Assembly: GCF_900114315.1 (NCBI RefSeq)
Contig: NZ_FOSQ01000008.1
Span: 1-64,000 of the forward strand
Source of the DNA: Falsiroseomonas stagni DSM 19981
Lineage (GTDB): Bacteria; Pseudomonadota; Alphaproteobacteria; Acetobacterales; Acetobacteraceae
Direction of reading: 5' to 3'
Length of the DNA: 64,000 nt
The notes beneath the pieces were generated by a model. The model was not told the DNA's origin. It saw nothing but the letters and a program-made list of their open reading frames with translations, and searched no databases. Position numbers and translations under genes: made by a program. Below, in pieces: positions 33,121 to 41,308 of the stretch; position 1 is the stretch's first letter; every line of letters starts with the position of its first letter.

Positions 33121-34548
33121 TCATCGCAGTCCCCGCAGCACCCCCGCCAGCACCGCCACACCCCGCTCGATCGCCGCCACCTCCACCCCCGCATACCCCA
33201 TCACCAGCCCGACGCGCCCCGGCACCCCTTCGGCGTGCAGCGGCGTCACCGGATGCACCCCCACCCCCGCCGCCCGCGCCGCCTTCACCAGCACCGCCTC
33301 CTGTTCCGGCCGCACATCCAGCAGCCACACCACCACATGCAGCCCGGCCGCCGCGCCCTCCACCACCGCCGCATCGCCGAGATGCGTCGCCAGCGCCGCC
33401 AGCAGTGCCGAGCGCCTCTCCCCGTTCAGGCGCCGCGCCCGGCGGATATGGCGCTCATGGGCCCCGCTCTCGATCAGCGTCGCCAGCGCCTCCTGCTCCA
33501 GCCCCGGCGCATGCCGGTCTGCCAGTTGCTTCGCCCGCACGAAGGTCTCCGCCAGCGCCGGCGGCACCACCAGCCACCCCAGGCGCAGCGTCGGCGACAG
33601 GGTCTTGGACACGGTGCCGAGGTAGAGCACACGCCCCTCTTCATCCATCACCTGCAAGGGCGGCACCGGGGCGATGTCGTAGCGGTATTCGCTGTCGTAA
33701 TCGTCCTCGATCACATGCGCGCCGCACCGTCCCGCCCAGGCCAGCAACTCCCGCCGCCGCGCGGCGGACAGCACGCCGCCCAGCGGGTATTGGTGCGATG
33801 GCGTGGCATAGGCCAGCCGCGCTTGCGGCAGGTCAGTGGTCCGCAGCCCCTCCGCATCCACCGGCACCGGGATCACGCGGGCGCCCAGCGCCTCGAACAC
33901 CTGGCGCGCCAGGGCATAGCCGGGTTCCTCCATCGCGACCCCGTCGGCGGGGTCCGCCAGCAGCCGCGCGCAGAGGTCGATCCCCTGCTGCGACCCGTTC
34001 ACGATGATGATCTGCGATGGCGTGCAGCGCAGCCCGCGGGCGCGCCACAGATAGCCCTGCAAGGCCTGGCGCAGCCGGGGCGAACCCGCGGGGTCGCCAT
34101 AGCGCAGGATGGCGGGCGGCCGCAGCAGCGCCGCCGTCACCGCCTTGCGCCAGGCCCGAAGGGGAAAATCCCGCGCCGAGAGTTCGCCGTAGCGGAAATC
34201 CGCCACCAGCCCGTCCATCCCCGGCGCGGGCGCCGGCGGCAGCGCGGCCAGGCGCCGGCCGAAGGCGGAAAGCCGTCCCTTCGCATCCCGCGTCGCCTCC
34301 GGCACCGCGCCCGCCGTGCCACGCCCCAGCCCCGCCGCGACCCGCGCCCGCGTCCCCTGCCGGACCTCCAGGTAGCCTTCCGCGATCAATTGCTCATAGG
34401 CGGCGGTGACGGTGGTGCGGGACACCCCCCATTCCGCCGCCAGCGCGCGGGTGGAAGGCAGCCGCGCCCCCGGCCCGTCCAGCCCGGACTCGATCCGCTG
34501 CCGGATGGAGGCCACGATCCGCTGCCCGATACCCGCCGCCTCGCCCAT
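33121..34548 (-). CDS. MocR/PdxR-type GntR regulator with aminotransferase-like domain
   Basis: A 475-residue regulator. A GntR winged helix (about 1-75, with RLPSTRALAAEWGVSRTTVTAAYEQLIAEGYLEVRQG) is joined to a fold-type I aminotransferase-like domain with VIEDDYDSEYRYD and the PLP lysine in LGTVSKTLSPTLRLGWLV. MocR proteins sense PLP or an amino compound and often control the divergent gene. I chose the ATG at 34548 because the ATG at 34584 would place repeated operator-like sequences inside the gene. An open frame continuing upstream is antisense to paiB. It diverges from paiB-lysE. Confidence 0.92.
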   Translation of the reverse strand: MGEAAGIGQRIVASIRQRIESGLDGPGARLPSTRALAAEWGVSRTTVTAAYEQLIAEGYLEVRQGTRARVAAGLGRGTAGAVPEATRDAKGRLSAFGRRLAALPPAPAPGMDGLVADFRYGELSARDFPLRAWRKAVTAALLRPPAILRYGDPAGSPRLRQALQGYLWRARGLRCTPSQIIIVNGSQQGIDLCARLLADPADGVAMEEPGYALARQVFEALGARVIPVPVDAEGLRTTDLPQARLAYATPSHQYPLGGVLSAARRRELLAWAGRCGAHVIEDDYDSEYRYDIAPVPPLQVMDEEGRVLYLGTVSKTLSPTLRLGWLVVPPALAETFVRAKQLADRHAPGLEQEALATLIESGAHERHIRRARRLNGERRSALLAALATHLGDAAVVEGAAAGLHVVVWLLDVRPEQEAVLVKAARAAGVGVHPVTPLHAEGVPGRVGLVMGYAGVEVAAIERGVAVLAGVLRGLR

Positions 34549-34550
34549 CC

Positions 34551-34599
34551 AACTGGCCCACCCGAATCGTCGAAAACTGGCCATTCCTTCTGGACCATT
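34551..34599. promoter_or_regulatory. Putative MocR operator: three CTGG-type repeats
   Basis: AACTGGCCCA (34551-34560), AACTGGCCATT (34575-34585) and TTCTGGACCATT (34588-34599) are similar direct repeats between the MocR and PaiB start codons. Direct repeats of this kind, with CTGG/GGACCA cores, are typical binding sites of MocR-type regulators. Control of both divergent genes is inferred. Confidence 0.5.
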
Positions 34600-34632
34600 C
34601 GCGCCGCATAGACCACGGCGAAGGAGCATTCG

Positions 34633-35268
34633 ATGTACACGCCCCCCGCCTTCCGGATGGACGACCTGCCCGGCCTGCACGGCACCATGCGCGATGCCGG
34701 CCTGGCGAACCTGCTCACCGCCACGCCAGCGGGCCTGGTCGCCACCCCCCTGCCCCTGTTCCTGGACCCCGATGACGGCCCCTTCGGCACGCTGCACGGC
34801 CATCTGGCCCGCGCCAACCCGCAATGGCGGACGCCGGCCCAGGGCGATGCGATGGCCCTGTTCATGGGGCCGGACGCCTATGTCAGCCCCTCCTGGTACC
34901 CGTCCAAGCAGGAACACCACCGCGTCGTCCCCACCTGGAACTACGTCGCCGTCCACGCCTATGGCCCGGTCGAGTTCTACGAGGATCCGGACCGCCTGCT
35001 GGCGCTGGTGACGACGCTGACGCGGCGGCATGAGGAGCCCCGCGCCACGCGCGGCGCCGTCCCCTGGGCGGTGTCGGACGCGCCGGCCGATTTCATCCAG
35101 GGCCAGTTGAAGGGCATCGTCGGGCTGCGCCTGCCGATCACGCGGCTGGAGGGCAAGCGCAAGCTCAGCCAGAACCGCAACGCCGCGGACCGCGCGGGGG
35201 TGCGGGACGCGCTGGCCGCCAGCGACCGCCCGGCGGATCGCGCCGTGGCCGCGGTGATGCCGGAATGA
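34633..35268 (+). CDS. PaiB-like FMN-binding protein
   Basis: A 211-residue protein of the PaiB/FMN-binding split-barrel family, named negative transcriptional regulators after Bacillus PaiB. Conserved parts are TATPAGLVATPLPLFLD, GPDAYVSPSWYPSK, VPTWNYVAVHAYG, GIVGLRLPITRLEGKRKLSQNR. Many homologues lie beside a divergent MocR regulator, as here. The role is more likely flavin or heme-linked enzymology or detoxification than direct DNA binding. GAAGGAG upstream supports the ATG, and the stop overlaps the LysE start (ATGA). Confidence 0.92.
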   Translation: MYTPPAFRMDDLPGLHGTMRDAGLANLLTATPAGLVATPLPLFLDPDDGPFGTLHGHLARANPQWRTPAQGDAMALFMGPDAYVSPSWYPSKQEHHRVVPTWNYVAVHAYGPVEFYEDPDRLLALVTTLTRRHEEPRATRGAVPWAVSDAPADFIQGQLKGIVGLRLPITRLEGKRKLSQNRNAADRAGVRDALAASDRPADRAVAAVMPE

Positions 35269-35888
35269 TGGAAGCGCTGCCCCTCTTCCTCGCCGCCGCG
35301 CTGCTGCTGGCGGTCACGCCCGGGCCGGGGCTGTTCTACGTCGCGGCGCGGACGCTGGCGGGCGGGCGGGCGGAGGGCATCGCCAGCAGCCTCGGCACCG
35401 GCATCGGCGGCATGGCGCATGTCCTGGCCGGCAGCCTCGGCGTCTCCGCCCTGGTCCTGGCGAGTGCGGAGCTGTTCACGGCGCTGAAGCTTGTGGGTGC
35501 GCTGTACCTCGTCTGGCTGGGCTGGCGCGCCATCCGCACCGCCCGCGCCGAGGCCCTGCCCGGCACGCCCCCCATCGGCCCCCGCCGCGCCTTGCGGGAG
35601 GGGGTGGTGGTGGAGGCGCTGAACCCCAAGACGGCGGCCTTCTTCCTCGCCTTCATCCCGCAATTCGTGGACCCCGCGGCGGGCCATGCCGGCGTCCAGT
35701 TCGTGGTGCTGGGCACGGTGTCGGTGCTGCTGAACACGCTGGCGGATGTCGCGGTGGCGCTGGCAGCCGGAAGGCTGCGGGACGGCGCGGCGGCCAGGCC
35801 CACCCTGGTGCGTCGGCTGCGGGAGGCCTCGGGCGCGGCGATGATCGCGCTCGGCCTGGGGCTGGCGGTGGCGAAGCGGCCAGGCTGA
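35265..35888 (+). CDS. LysE/RhtB-family amino acid exporter
   Basis: A 207-residue membrane protein of about six helices. The start ALPLFLAAALLLAVTPGPGLFYVAARTLAGGR, with the TPGPG motif, and the central LNPKTAAFFLAFIPQFVDP motif are diagnostic of the LysE/RhtB family. It exports an amino acid or derivative with proton coupling. Its overlap with paiB implies joint expression under the MocR regulator, which hints at export of an amino compound sensed by that regulator. Confidence 0.92.
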   Translation: MMEALPLFLAAALLLAVTPGPGLFYVAARTLAGGRAEGIASSLGTGIGGMAHVLAGSLGVSALVLASAELFTALKLVGALYLVWLGWRAIRTARAEALPGTPPIGPRRALREGVVVEALNPKTAAFFLAFIPQFVDPAAGHAGVQFVVLGTVSVLLNTLADVAVALAAGRLRDGAAARPTLVRRLREASGAAMIALGLGLAVAKRPG

Positions 35889-35984
35889 GAAAAGGGTGGC
35901 GCCAGGGTTTTGTTCCCTTTATGTTCGATCACGGCACCGCCACGGATGCGTCCGCTGTCCCGCCCCCCCCCCGCGAAAACGGTG

Positions 35985-36029
35985 CTAAACGCGCATAAGC
36001 GGCATAATCGGCTTAAACGGGTTAGCGAC
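35985..36029. repeat. Five-copy degenerate 9-bp tandem array
   Basis: Consecutive 9-mers read CTAAACGCG, CATAAGCGG, CATAATCGG, CTTAAACGG and GTTAGCGAC, an approximate consensus CNTAANCGG. The array is AT-richer than its surroundings and lies in the 148-base gap between the converging LysE and CaiB genes, 7 bases from the CaiB stop. The repeat pitch is close to one helical turn; function is unknown. Confidence 0.6.
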
Positions 36030-36036
36030 TAAAAAG

Positions 36037-37227
36037 TCACACCCCGCCCGTGATCACACCCGCCGCCCGCAGCGCGGCGATCTCCGCCTCCGAATACCCC
36101 AGCTCCGCCGCGATCGCCGCGCCATCCGCCCCCGGCGGCCGCAGATCCCCCGCGCCGCCGGGGCGGGCGCCATCGATGGACACCGGCAGCGCCGGCAGCT
36201 TGATGGGCCTGCCATCCGGCAAGGTCATCGGCACCAGCCCGCCCGATCCGTTGAGGTGCGGGTCGTCGAACAGTTCCGCCGGCCGCCCGATCGGCGCGAA
36301 GGGCAGGCCGAGCGCCTCGCACTTCGCCATCAACTCGGCCTTGGTGTAGGCGGCCAGTGCCGCGGCGATGCGGGGAATGGTCCGCGCCCGCGCCTCCACC
36401 CGCTGGTTCTTGGTGGCGAGCGTGGGGTCGGTGGCCATGTCCTCCAGCCCGAAGGCGTTGCAGAAGATGGGCCAGGAGGTGTCGGTGACGACGCCCACGA
36501 AGACCTGGCCGCCATCGGCCGTGTCGAAGATGTCGTAGACCGGCCAGGCCGGCAGGCGGGTCGACATGGGCGGCGGCTCGACGCCCGTCATATGCGCCTG
36601 CGCCATGTGCTGGGACATCAGCAGCGCCACCGATTCGAACAGCCCCGCCTGTACATGCCCGCCGCGGCCGGTGCTCTCCCGCTCCCGCAGCGCGGACAGG
36701 ATCGCGACGGTCACGGACAGCCCGCCCATGATGTCGATCACGCTGCTGCCCGCGCGCAGCGGCCGCCCGGTGGGCCCGGTCATGTAGGCCAGGCCGCCCA
36801 TCATCTGCACCACCTCGTCGAGTGCCGTCCGGTGCTCATAGGGGCCGGGCAGGAACCCCTTGCAGGAGGCATAGACAAGCCCCGGATTGACCTTGGCCAG
36901 GTCCTCATACCCCAGGCCGAGCTTCGCCATGGCGCCGGGCCGGAAATTCTCCACCAGCACATCCGCCCGCGCCGCCAGCCGCTGGACCAGCGCCAGCCCC
37001 TCCGGCGCCTTCATGTCGACGCAGAGGCTGCGCCGCCCGCGCCCGAAGGCCGCGTAGAAGCCGGTGCCGGACCCCGTCAGGCGGCGCGTCGAATCGCCCG
37101 CCGGCGCGGGCTCCACCTTGATGACCTCCGCCCCCAGATCGGCCAGCGCCATGCCGGCGGAGGGGCCCATGATCATGTGGGTGAATTCCAGCACGCGCAG
37201 GCCGGCCAGCGGGGTGGGGGAGGTCAT
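36037..37227 (-). CDS. CaiB/BaiF-family CoA transferase
   Basis: A 396-residue class III CoA transferase. The order GLRVLEFTHMIMGPSAGMALADLGAEVIKVE, DVLVENFRPGAMAKLGLGYEDL, the catalytic aspartate in ALDEVVQMMGGL, and the C-terminal CEALGLPFAPI are clear. Family members move CoA between carboxylic acids such as carnitine, formate/oxalate, bile acids or 2-methylacyl compounds; the substrate is not evident here. Nearby genes for a Bug protein, an SMP-30 protein and a LeuCD-like hydro-lyase suggest a carboxylic-acid degradation locus. It diverges from the Bug gene. Confidence 0.92.
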   Translation of the reverse strand: MTSPTPLAGLRVLEFTHMIMGPSAGMALADLGAEVIKVEPAPAGDSTRRLTGSGTGFYAAFGRGRRSLCVDMKAPEGLALVQRLAARADVLVENFRPGAMAKLGLGYEDLAKVNPGLVYASCKGFLPGPYEHRTALDEVVQMMGGLAYMTGPTGRPLRAGSSVIDIMGGLSVTVAILSALRERESTGRGGHVQAGLFESVALLMSQHMAQAHMTGVEPPPMSTRLPAWPVYDIFDTADGGQVFVGVVTDTSWPIFCNAFGLEDMATDPTLATKNQRVEARARTIPRIAAALAAYTKAELMAKCEALGLPFAPIGRPAELFDDPHLNGSGGLVPMTLPDGRPIKLPALPVSIDGARPGGAGDLRPPGADGAAIAAELGYSEAEIAALRAAGVITGGV

Positions 37228-37409
37228 CGGTCGTTCCTTCTCGTCCCGATTATCGGCCCTCAGGCGATCCGGTCATAGACCAGGTGCAGTGCGTCTGCGG
37301 GGCGCCACGACGCGCCAGTGGAAGAAGGCGGGCATGGGATGACCCCGCATCGGGCATGACAGGCCGACAGGCGCCGCTCTACGCTCCCGCCAAAATCGGA
37401 GGAACCGCC

Positions 37410-38273
37410 ATGGCCACGCGCCGCAGCCTGCTCGCCCTTCTGTTACTGCCGGCGCCGGCCCTGGCGCAGCGGCCTGCGGGCTACCCGAACCGGCCCATCC
37501 GCCTGGTGGTGCCCTTCGCCCCCGGCGGCGCGATCGGCGCGGCACAGGTGGTGCAGGCCCCGGCGGATGGCCACACGCTGCTGTTCGACAGCGCCAGCTT
37601 CGTCGTCGCGCAATTCATTCACCGCAACCTGTCCTTCGACTACGAACGAGACTTCGCCCCGGTCGGCACCGTGGCCGACGTGCCCTACCTGCTCGGCGTC
37701 GCGCGGGGGCGGGGGATCACCGACATCGCCTCCTTCCTCGCCGCGGCGCGGGCGGCGCCGGGCGGGCTGTCCTACGGCTCCCCGGGCGTCGGCAGCGTCG
37801 GGCACCTCGCCGGCGTCATGCTGGCGCACCGGTCGGGCGTGCGGCTGGAACACGTGCCCTATCGCGGCGGCGCGGAGGCCGCGCGGGACCTCGCGGCGGG
37901 GACGCTCGATGCCGCCATCATCTCCGGCAATTCGCTCAACCCGCTGGCGGAGGGCGGCCGCGCCGTCATCATCGGCACCACGAATGCGGCGGGGATCGGC
38001 ACCCACCCCTCCATCGCCGCCCAGGGCTTTCCCGGCTTCGATCTCACCAGTTGGAACGCCCTGTTCTGCCGTGCCGGCACGCCGGAACCCATCCGCCGCG
38101 CGCTGGAGGAGGCGGTGAACCACGCGACCTCCGACGCCGAGTTGCGCGCCCGCTACGCCGCCGCGGGGGCCGATGCGACAGCGGCCGAGGCCGATGCGCT
38201 CGGCGCCCGCCTGGTCCGCGAACGCGCCCTGATCCGCGACCTGATCCGGGAGACCGGGATCAGCCTGGGCTAG
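37410..38273 (+). CDS. Bug/TctC-family protein with internal in-frame deletion
   Basis: A 287-residue Bug-like protein with a signal peptide (MATRRSLLALLLLPAPALA). VVPFAPGGA at residues 33-41 is followed at once by IGAAQVVQAPADG; in the four other Bug proteins here about 31 residues, containing the helix and the VVxNR strand, lie between these motifs. The remaining parts (LSYGSPGVGSVGHLAG, VPYRGGAEAARDL) are intact and the frame is open. The deletion removes part of the ligand pocket, so the protein may be inactive or altered. CGGAGGA upstream fixes the ATG at 37410. Confidence 0.85.
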   Translation: MATRRSLLALLLLPAPALAQRPAGYPNRPIRLVVPFAPGGAIGAAQVVQAPADGHTLLFDSASFVVAQFIHRNLSFDYERDFAPVGTVADVPYLLGVARGRGITDIASFLAAARAAPGGLSYGSPGVGSVGHLAGVMLAHRSGVRLEHVPYRGGAEAARDLAAGTLDAAIISGNSLNPLAEGGRAVIIGTTNAAGIGTHPSIAAQGFPGFDLTSWNALFCRAGTPEPIRRALEEAVNHATSDAELRARYAAAGADATAAEADALGARLVRERALIRDLIRETGISLG

Positions 38274-38310
38274 GCGTCTGATCCGCGGAGGCGTCAGCCG
38301 CAGCGGTGAA

Positions 38311-39204
38311 TCAGCCGCCCGGCACCGGGATCTCCGCCGCCAGCAGGCTGCCCGACTGGCTTTCCGTGATCACCAGCGTCCGCCCATCCGGCGCGAAGGT
38401 GCAGTTCGTCGGCATGCGCCCGAAGCCCGTGCAGTCGATCCGATGGGTGCAGAGGCCATGCGCATCCACCACCCAGACCTGGCCATGGCCGGGATTGGCG
38501 ACGAACAGCCGGTCATGCGCATCGACGGCCAGGCCATCGGGGCCCGAGGTGCCGGCCGGGATGCGGAAGAACAGGTTCGCCTTCGCCACCACCGCATCCG
38601 GCCGCAGCACGAAGCGCCAGATCTCGCAGGACCGCGTCATCGCCACCATCAGATGCGTGCCGGCGCGGTTCATCACCAGGCCATTCGGGCTCGGCCCATT
38701 GGTGATGAGCTTGTCCATCCGCCCATCGGGATGCAGTCGCCAGACGCGCCCTGACGGGTCCTGCAGCCCGGTCTGCCCCTGGTCCGTGAACACCACGCCG
38801 CCATCCGGCAGCAGGACCAGGTCGTTGATCCCGCGGAACCCCTCGCTGAGGATCGTCTCCAGCAGCGGCGCCATGGCCCCCGCCACGGGATCGAGCGTCA
38901 GAAGCCCGTGGCGGTAATCCGCCACCAGCAGGTCATCGCCGCGCGCCGCCAGCCCGTTCGGCCAGCCCTCGTATTCCGCCACCACCTCCCAGTGCGAACC
39001 GGAGACCCGGAAGACCCGGCCATGCGGGATGTCGGTGCAATAGAGGTTCCCCGCCGCATCGAAGCATGGCCCTTCGAGGAAACTGTCCACCGCCTGCCCG
39101 GCGCGGTTGGCATCCGCCCAGGCGGTCGGCCGCAGCCGGCGCAGCGCGTCCGGCAGGCGGGAGAGGAGGGAGGGCTGGATCAGCTTGGGCGGGTCGGTCC
39201 ACAT
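38311..39204 (-). CDS. SMP-30/gluconolactonase-like beta-propeller protein
   Basis: A 297-residue six-bladed propeller protein of the SMP-30/gluconolactonase/LRE-like family. The signatures are FLEGPCFDAAGNLYCTDIPHGRVFRV, GINDLVLLPDGGVVFTDQ, SPNGLVMNRAGTHLMVAMT and GPDGLAVDAHDRLFVANPGHGQVWV. Conserved Glu, Asn and Asp residues that bind the divalent metal are present. Members hydrolyse sugar or other lactones. The ATG at 39204 avoids a leader overlapping the divergent LeuC-like gene. It may open a lactone in the same carboxylic-acid locus. Confidence 0.88.
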   Translation of the reverse strand: MWTDPPKLIQPSLLSRLPDALRRLRPTAWADANRAGQAVDSFLEGPCFDAAGNLYCTDIPHGRVFRVSGSHWEVVAEYEGWPNGLAARGDDLLVADYRHGLLTLDPVAGAMAPLLETILSEGFRGINDLVLLPDGGVVFTDQGQTGLQDPSGRVWRLHPDGRMDKLITNGPSPNGLVMNRAGTHLMVAMTRSCEIWRFVLRPDAVVAKANLFFRIPAGTSGPDGLAVDAHDRLFVANPGHGQVWVVDAHGLCTHRIDCTGFGRMPTNCTFAPDGRTLVITESQSGSLLAAEIPVPGG

Positions 39205-39265
39205 GCGCGGCACCCTGCCCCGCCCCCCTCTTGCCGTCCAGCGGGGCCGGGGCCAAGGTCCGCCC

Positions 39266-40639
39266 ATGGGAAGAACGCTGTTTCAGAAGATCTGGGATGC
39301 CCATGTCGTGCATGCGCGCGATGACGGGCTCGTGCTGCTCTACATCGACCGGCACTATTTCCACGAAGGCAGCTTCCACGCCTTCAACATGCTGCGCGCC
39401 CGCGGCATCCCGGTGCGGCGACCGGACCTCAGCTTCGGCTTCGGGGACCACTATGTCCCCACCAATGCCCGCCGCACGGATGCGGTGCAGGACCCCGAGA
39501 TCCGCGGCATCATCGAGACCTTCGAGCAGAATGCCCGCGCGCATCGCATCCGCGCCTTCGACCTGGCCGATCCCGACCAGGGCATCGTCCATGTCGCCGG
39601 CCCCGAGCAGGGCCTGACCCTGCCGGGCATGACGGTGGTGTGCGGCGACAGCCACACCTCGACGCATGGCGCCCTCGGCGCGCTGGCCTTCGGCATCGGC
39701 GCGAGCGAGGTCGCGCATGTGCTGGCGACACAGACCATCTGGCAGACCCAGCCCCGCCAGATCCGCGCGAACTTCGAGGGTCGGCTGCCCGCGGGCAGCA
39801 CCGCGAAGGACATGGCCCTCGCGCTGATCGCCAGGATCGGCACCGGCGGCGGCCTCGGCGGCGCCATCGAATTCGCGGGCAGCGCCGTTCGGGCCTTGTC
39901 CGTGGAGGGCCGCCTGACGCTCTGCAACATGGCGATCGAGGCCGGCGCCCGAACCGGCATGGTGGCCCCCGATGCCATCACCGCCGCCTGGCTGAAGGGC
40001 CGCCCCCATGCGCCGGCGGCGCCCGATCCCGCCTGGGCCGCGCTGGCCACCGATGCCGATGCCGCCTTCGACCGGGAGGTGACGCTCGACGCCGCCACCA
40101 TCACGCCCATGGCCACCTGGGGCACCAGCCCGGAGGAAGCCGTGGCACTCTCCGCCCGCGTGCCCCGGCTGGAGGAGGCGCCGGACGAGGCGCGCGCGCG
40201 GGCCTGGAAGCGGAGCCTCGACTACATGGGCCTCCAGGGCGGGGAGGCGATGGCCGATGTGCGCGTCGATCGCGTCTTCCTGGGATCCTGCACCAATTCG
40301 CGGCTGGAGGACCTTCGCGCCGCCGCCGATGTCCTGAAGGGGCGGAAGATCGCCGTGCCGATGCTGGTCTCCCCGGGTTCCTCGGCGACCAAGCGGCAGG
40401 CGGAGGCCGAGGGGCTGGACCGCATCTTCCTCGAGGCCGGCGCGCGGTGGGAGGAGAGCGGCTGCTCGCTCTGCGTCTCCATGAACGGGGAGAGCGTGGG
40501 GGAAGGCGAACGCTGCGCCTCCACCTCCAACCGCAACTTCGCCGGGCGCCAGGGCCGGGGCGCCCGGACGCATCTGGTGTCGCCCGCTTCCGCCGCGGCT
40601 TCCGCCCTGGCCGGTCGCCTGATGCAGGCAGGGAACTGA
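39266..40639 (+). CDS. LeuC-like (aconitase family) hydro-lyase, large subunit
   Basis: A 457-residue member of the 3-isopropylmalate dehydratase/homoaconitase family. The iron-sulfur cysteines lie in LGSCTNSR and SGCSLCVSM, with GDSHTSTHGALGALAFGIG and STSNRNFAGRQG as further landmarks. Two segments depart from ordinary LeuC: HEGSFHAFNML (usually HEVTSPQAFEGL) and the GFGDHYVPT segment (usually TMDHNVPT). No leuB lies adjacent. It may dehydrate or isomerise another 2-substituted malate. The leucine pathway itself remains possible. The start at 39266 gives the family N-terminus. Confidence 0.85.
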   Translation: MGRTLFQKIWDAHVVHARDDGLVLLYIDRHYFHEGSFHAFNMLRARGIPVRRPDLSFGFGDHYVPTNARRTDAVQDPEIRGIIETFEQNARAHRIRAFDLADPDQGIVHVAGPEQGLTLPGMTVVCGDSHTSTHGALGALAFGIGASEVAHVLATQTIWQTQPRQIRANFEGRLPAGSTAKDMALALIARIGTGGGLGGAIEFAGSAVRALSVEGRLTLCNMAIEAGARTGMVAPDAITAAWLKGRPHAPAAPDPAWAALATDADAAFDREVTLDAATITPMATWGTSPEEAVALSARVPRLEEAPDEARARAWKRSLDYMGLQGGEAMADVRVDRVFLGSCTNSRLEDLRAAADVLKGRKIAVPMLVSPGSSATKRQAEAEGLDRIFLEAGARWEESGCSLCVSMNGESVGEGERCASTSNRNFAGRQGRGARTHLVSPASAAASALAGRLMQAGN

Positions 40640-40642
40640 GCA

Positions 40643-41248
40643 ATGCCCGAGCCTTTCACGACGCTGACCGCCATCGCCGCGCCGCTCGACATGCCGAATG
40701 TCGATACGGACCAGATCATGCCCGCCCGCTTCATGCGCCGGCCGCGGGATGAACGCTACGTCGCCTACGGCTTCCACGACCTCCGCTTCACGCCGGAGGG
40801 CGCGACACGGCCCGACTTCATTCTCAACCAGCCGCCCTTCCACCAGGCCGGCATCCTCGTGGCCAGCCGTAATTTCGGCGTAGGGTCATCGCGGGAAGCG
40901 GCGGTCTATGCGCTGCTGGCGATGGGCTACCGCGCCGTGGTGGCGGAGAGCTTCGGTGACATCTTCTTCAGCAACGCGCTGAAGAACGGCCTGCTGCCGG
41001 TGAAGCTGCCGGAGTCGACAGTTAACGCGCTGCGCGATGCCGTCGCGGCTGCGCCCGGTGCAACGATCCGTGTCGATCTGCAACGCCAAATCCTGACAGG
41101 CCCCGACGGCACGGAGCACGGCTTCACCGTGCCGCCCTTCGCGCGGGACTGCCTGCTGCGCGGCCTGGACGAGATCGGGCTGACGCTGACGCTGGCCGAC
41201 CGGATCACGGCCTTCGAGACTTCAAGGGCGCCACTCGCCGCTGGGTAG
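40643..41248 (+). CDS. LeuD-like hydro-lyase, small subunit
   Basis: A 201-residue small subunit that pairs with the LeuC-like protein 3 bases upstream. It carries MPNVDTDQIMPARFM, GVGSSREAAVYALLAMGYRAVVAESFGDIFFSNALKNGLLPVKL and a short C-terminal beta part, all typical of LeuD. The active-site SRE (substrate-binding arginine) is in GVGSSRE; the residue after it is alanine where LeuD usually has His or Pro. This difference supports a substrate other than isopropylmalate, though the link is inferred. The two genes form a simple operon. Confidence 0.9.
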   Translation: MPEPFTTLTAIAAPLDMPNVDTDQIMPARFMRRPRDERYVAYGFHDLRFTPEGATRPDFILNQPPFHQAGILVASRNFGVGSSREAAVYALLAMGYRAVVAESFGDIFFSNALKNGLLPVKLPESTVNALRDAVAAAPGATIRVDLQRQILTGPDGTEHGFTVPPFARDCLLRGLDEIGLTLTLADRITAFETSRAPLAAG

Positions 41249-41308
41249 TAACATTCACGAAACTTGACGCGCGGACGGCGAGGCGCCCAGAACCGATCCA
41301 ATTGTCGG

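Noticed and set aside
33121-35031. Longer form of the MocR protein extending to 35031
   Set aside because: The extra part is antisense to paiB; the GntR domain starts just after 34548.
41263-41308. TTGACG as a promoter for the RND pair
   Set aside because: No suitable -10 hexamer lies 16-18 bases downstream, so a sigma-70 promoter cannot be supported.
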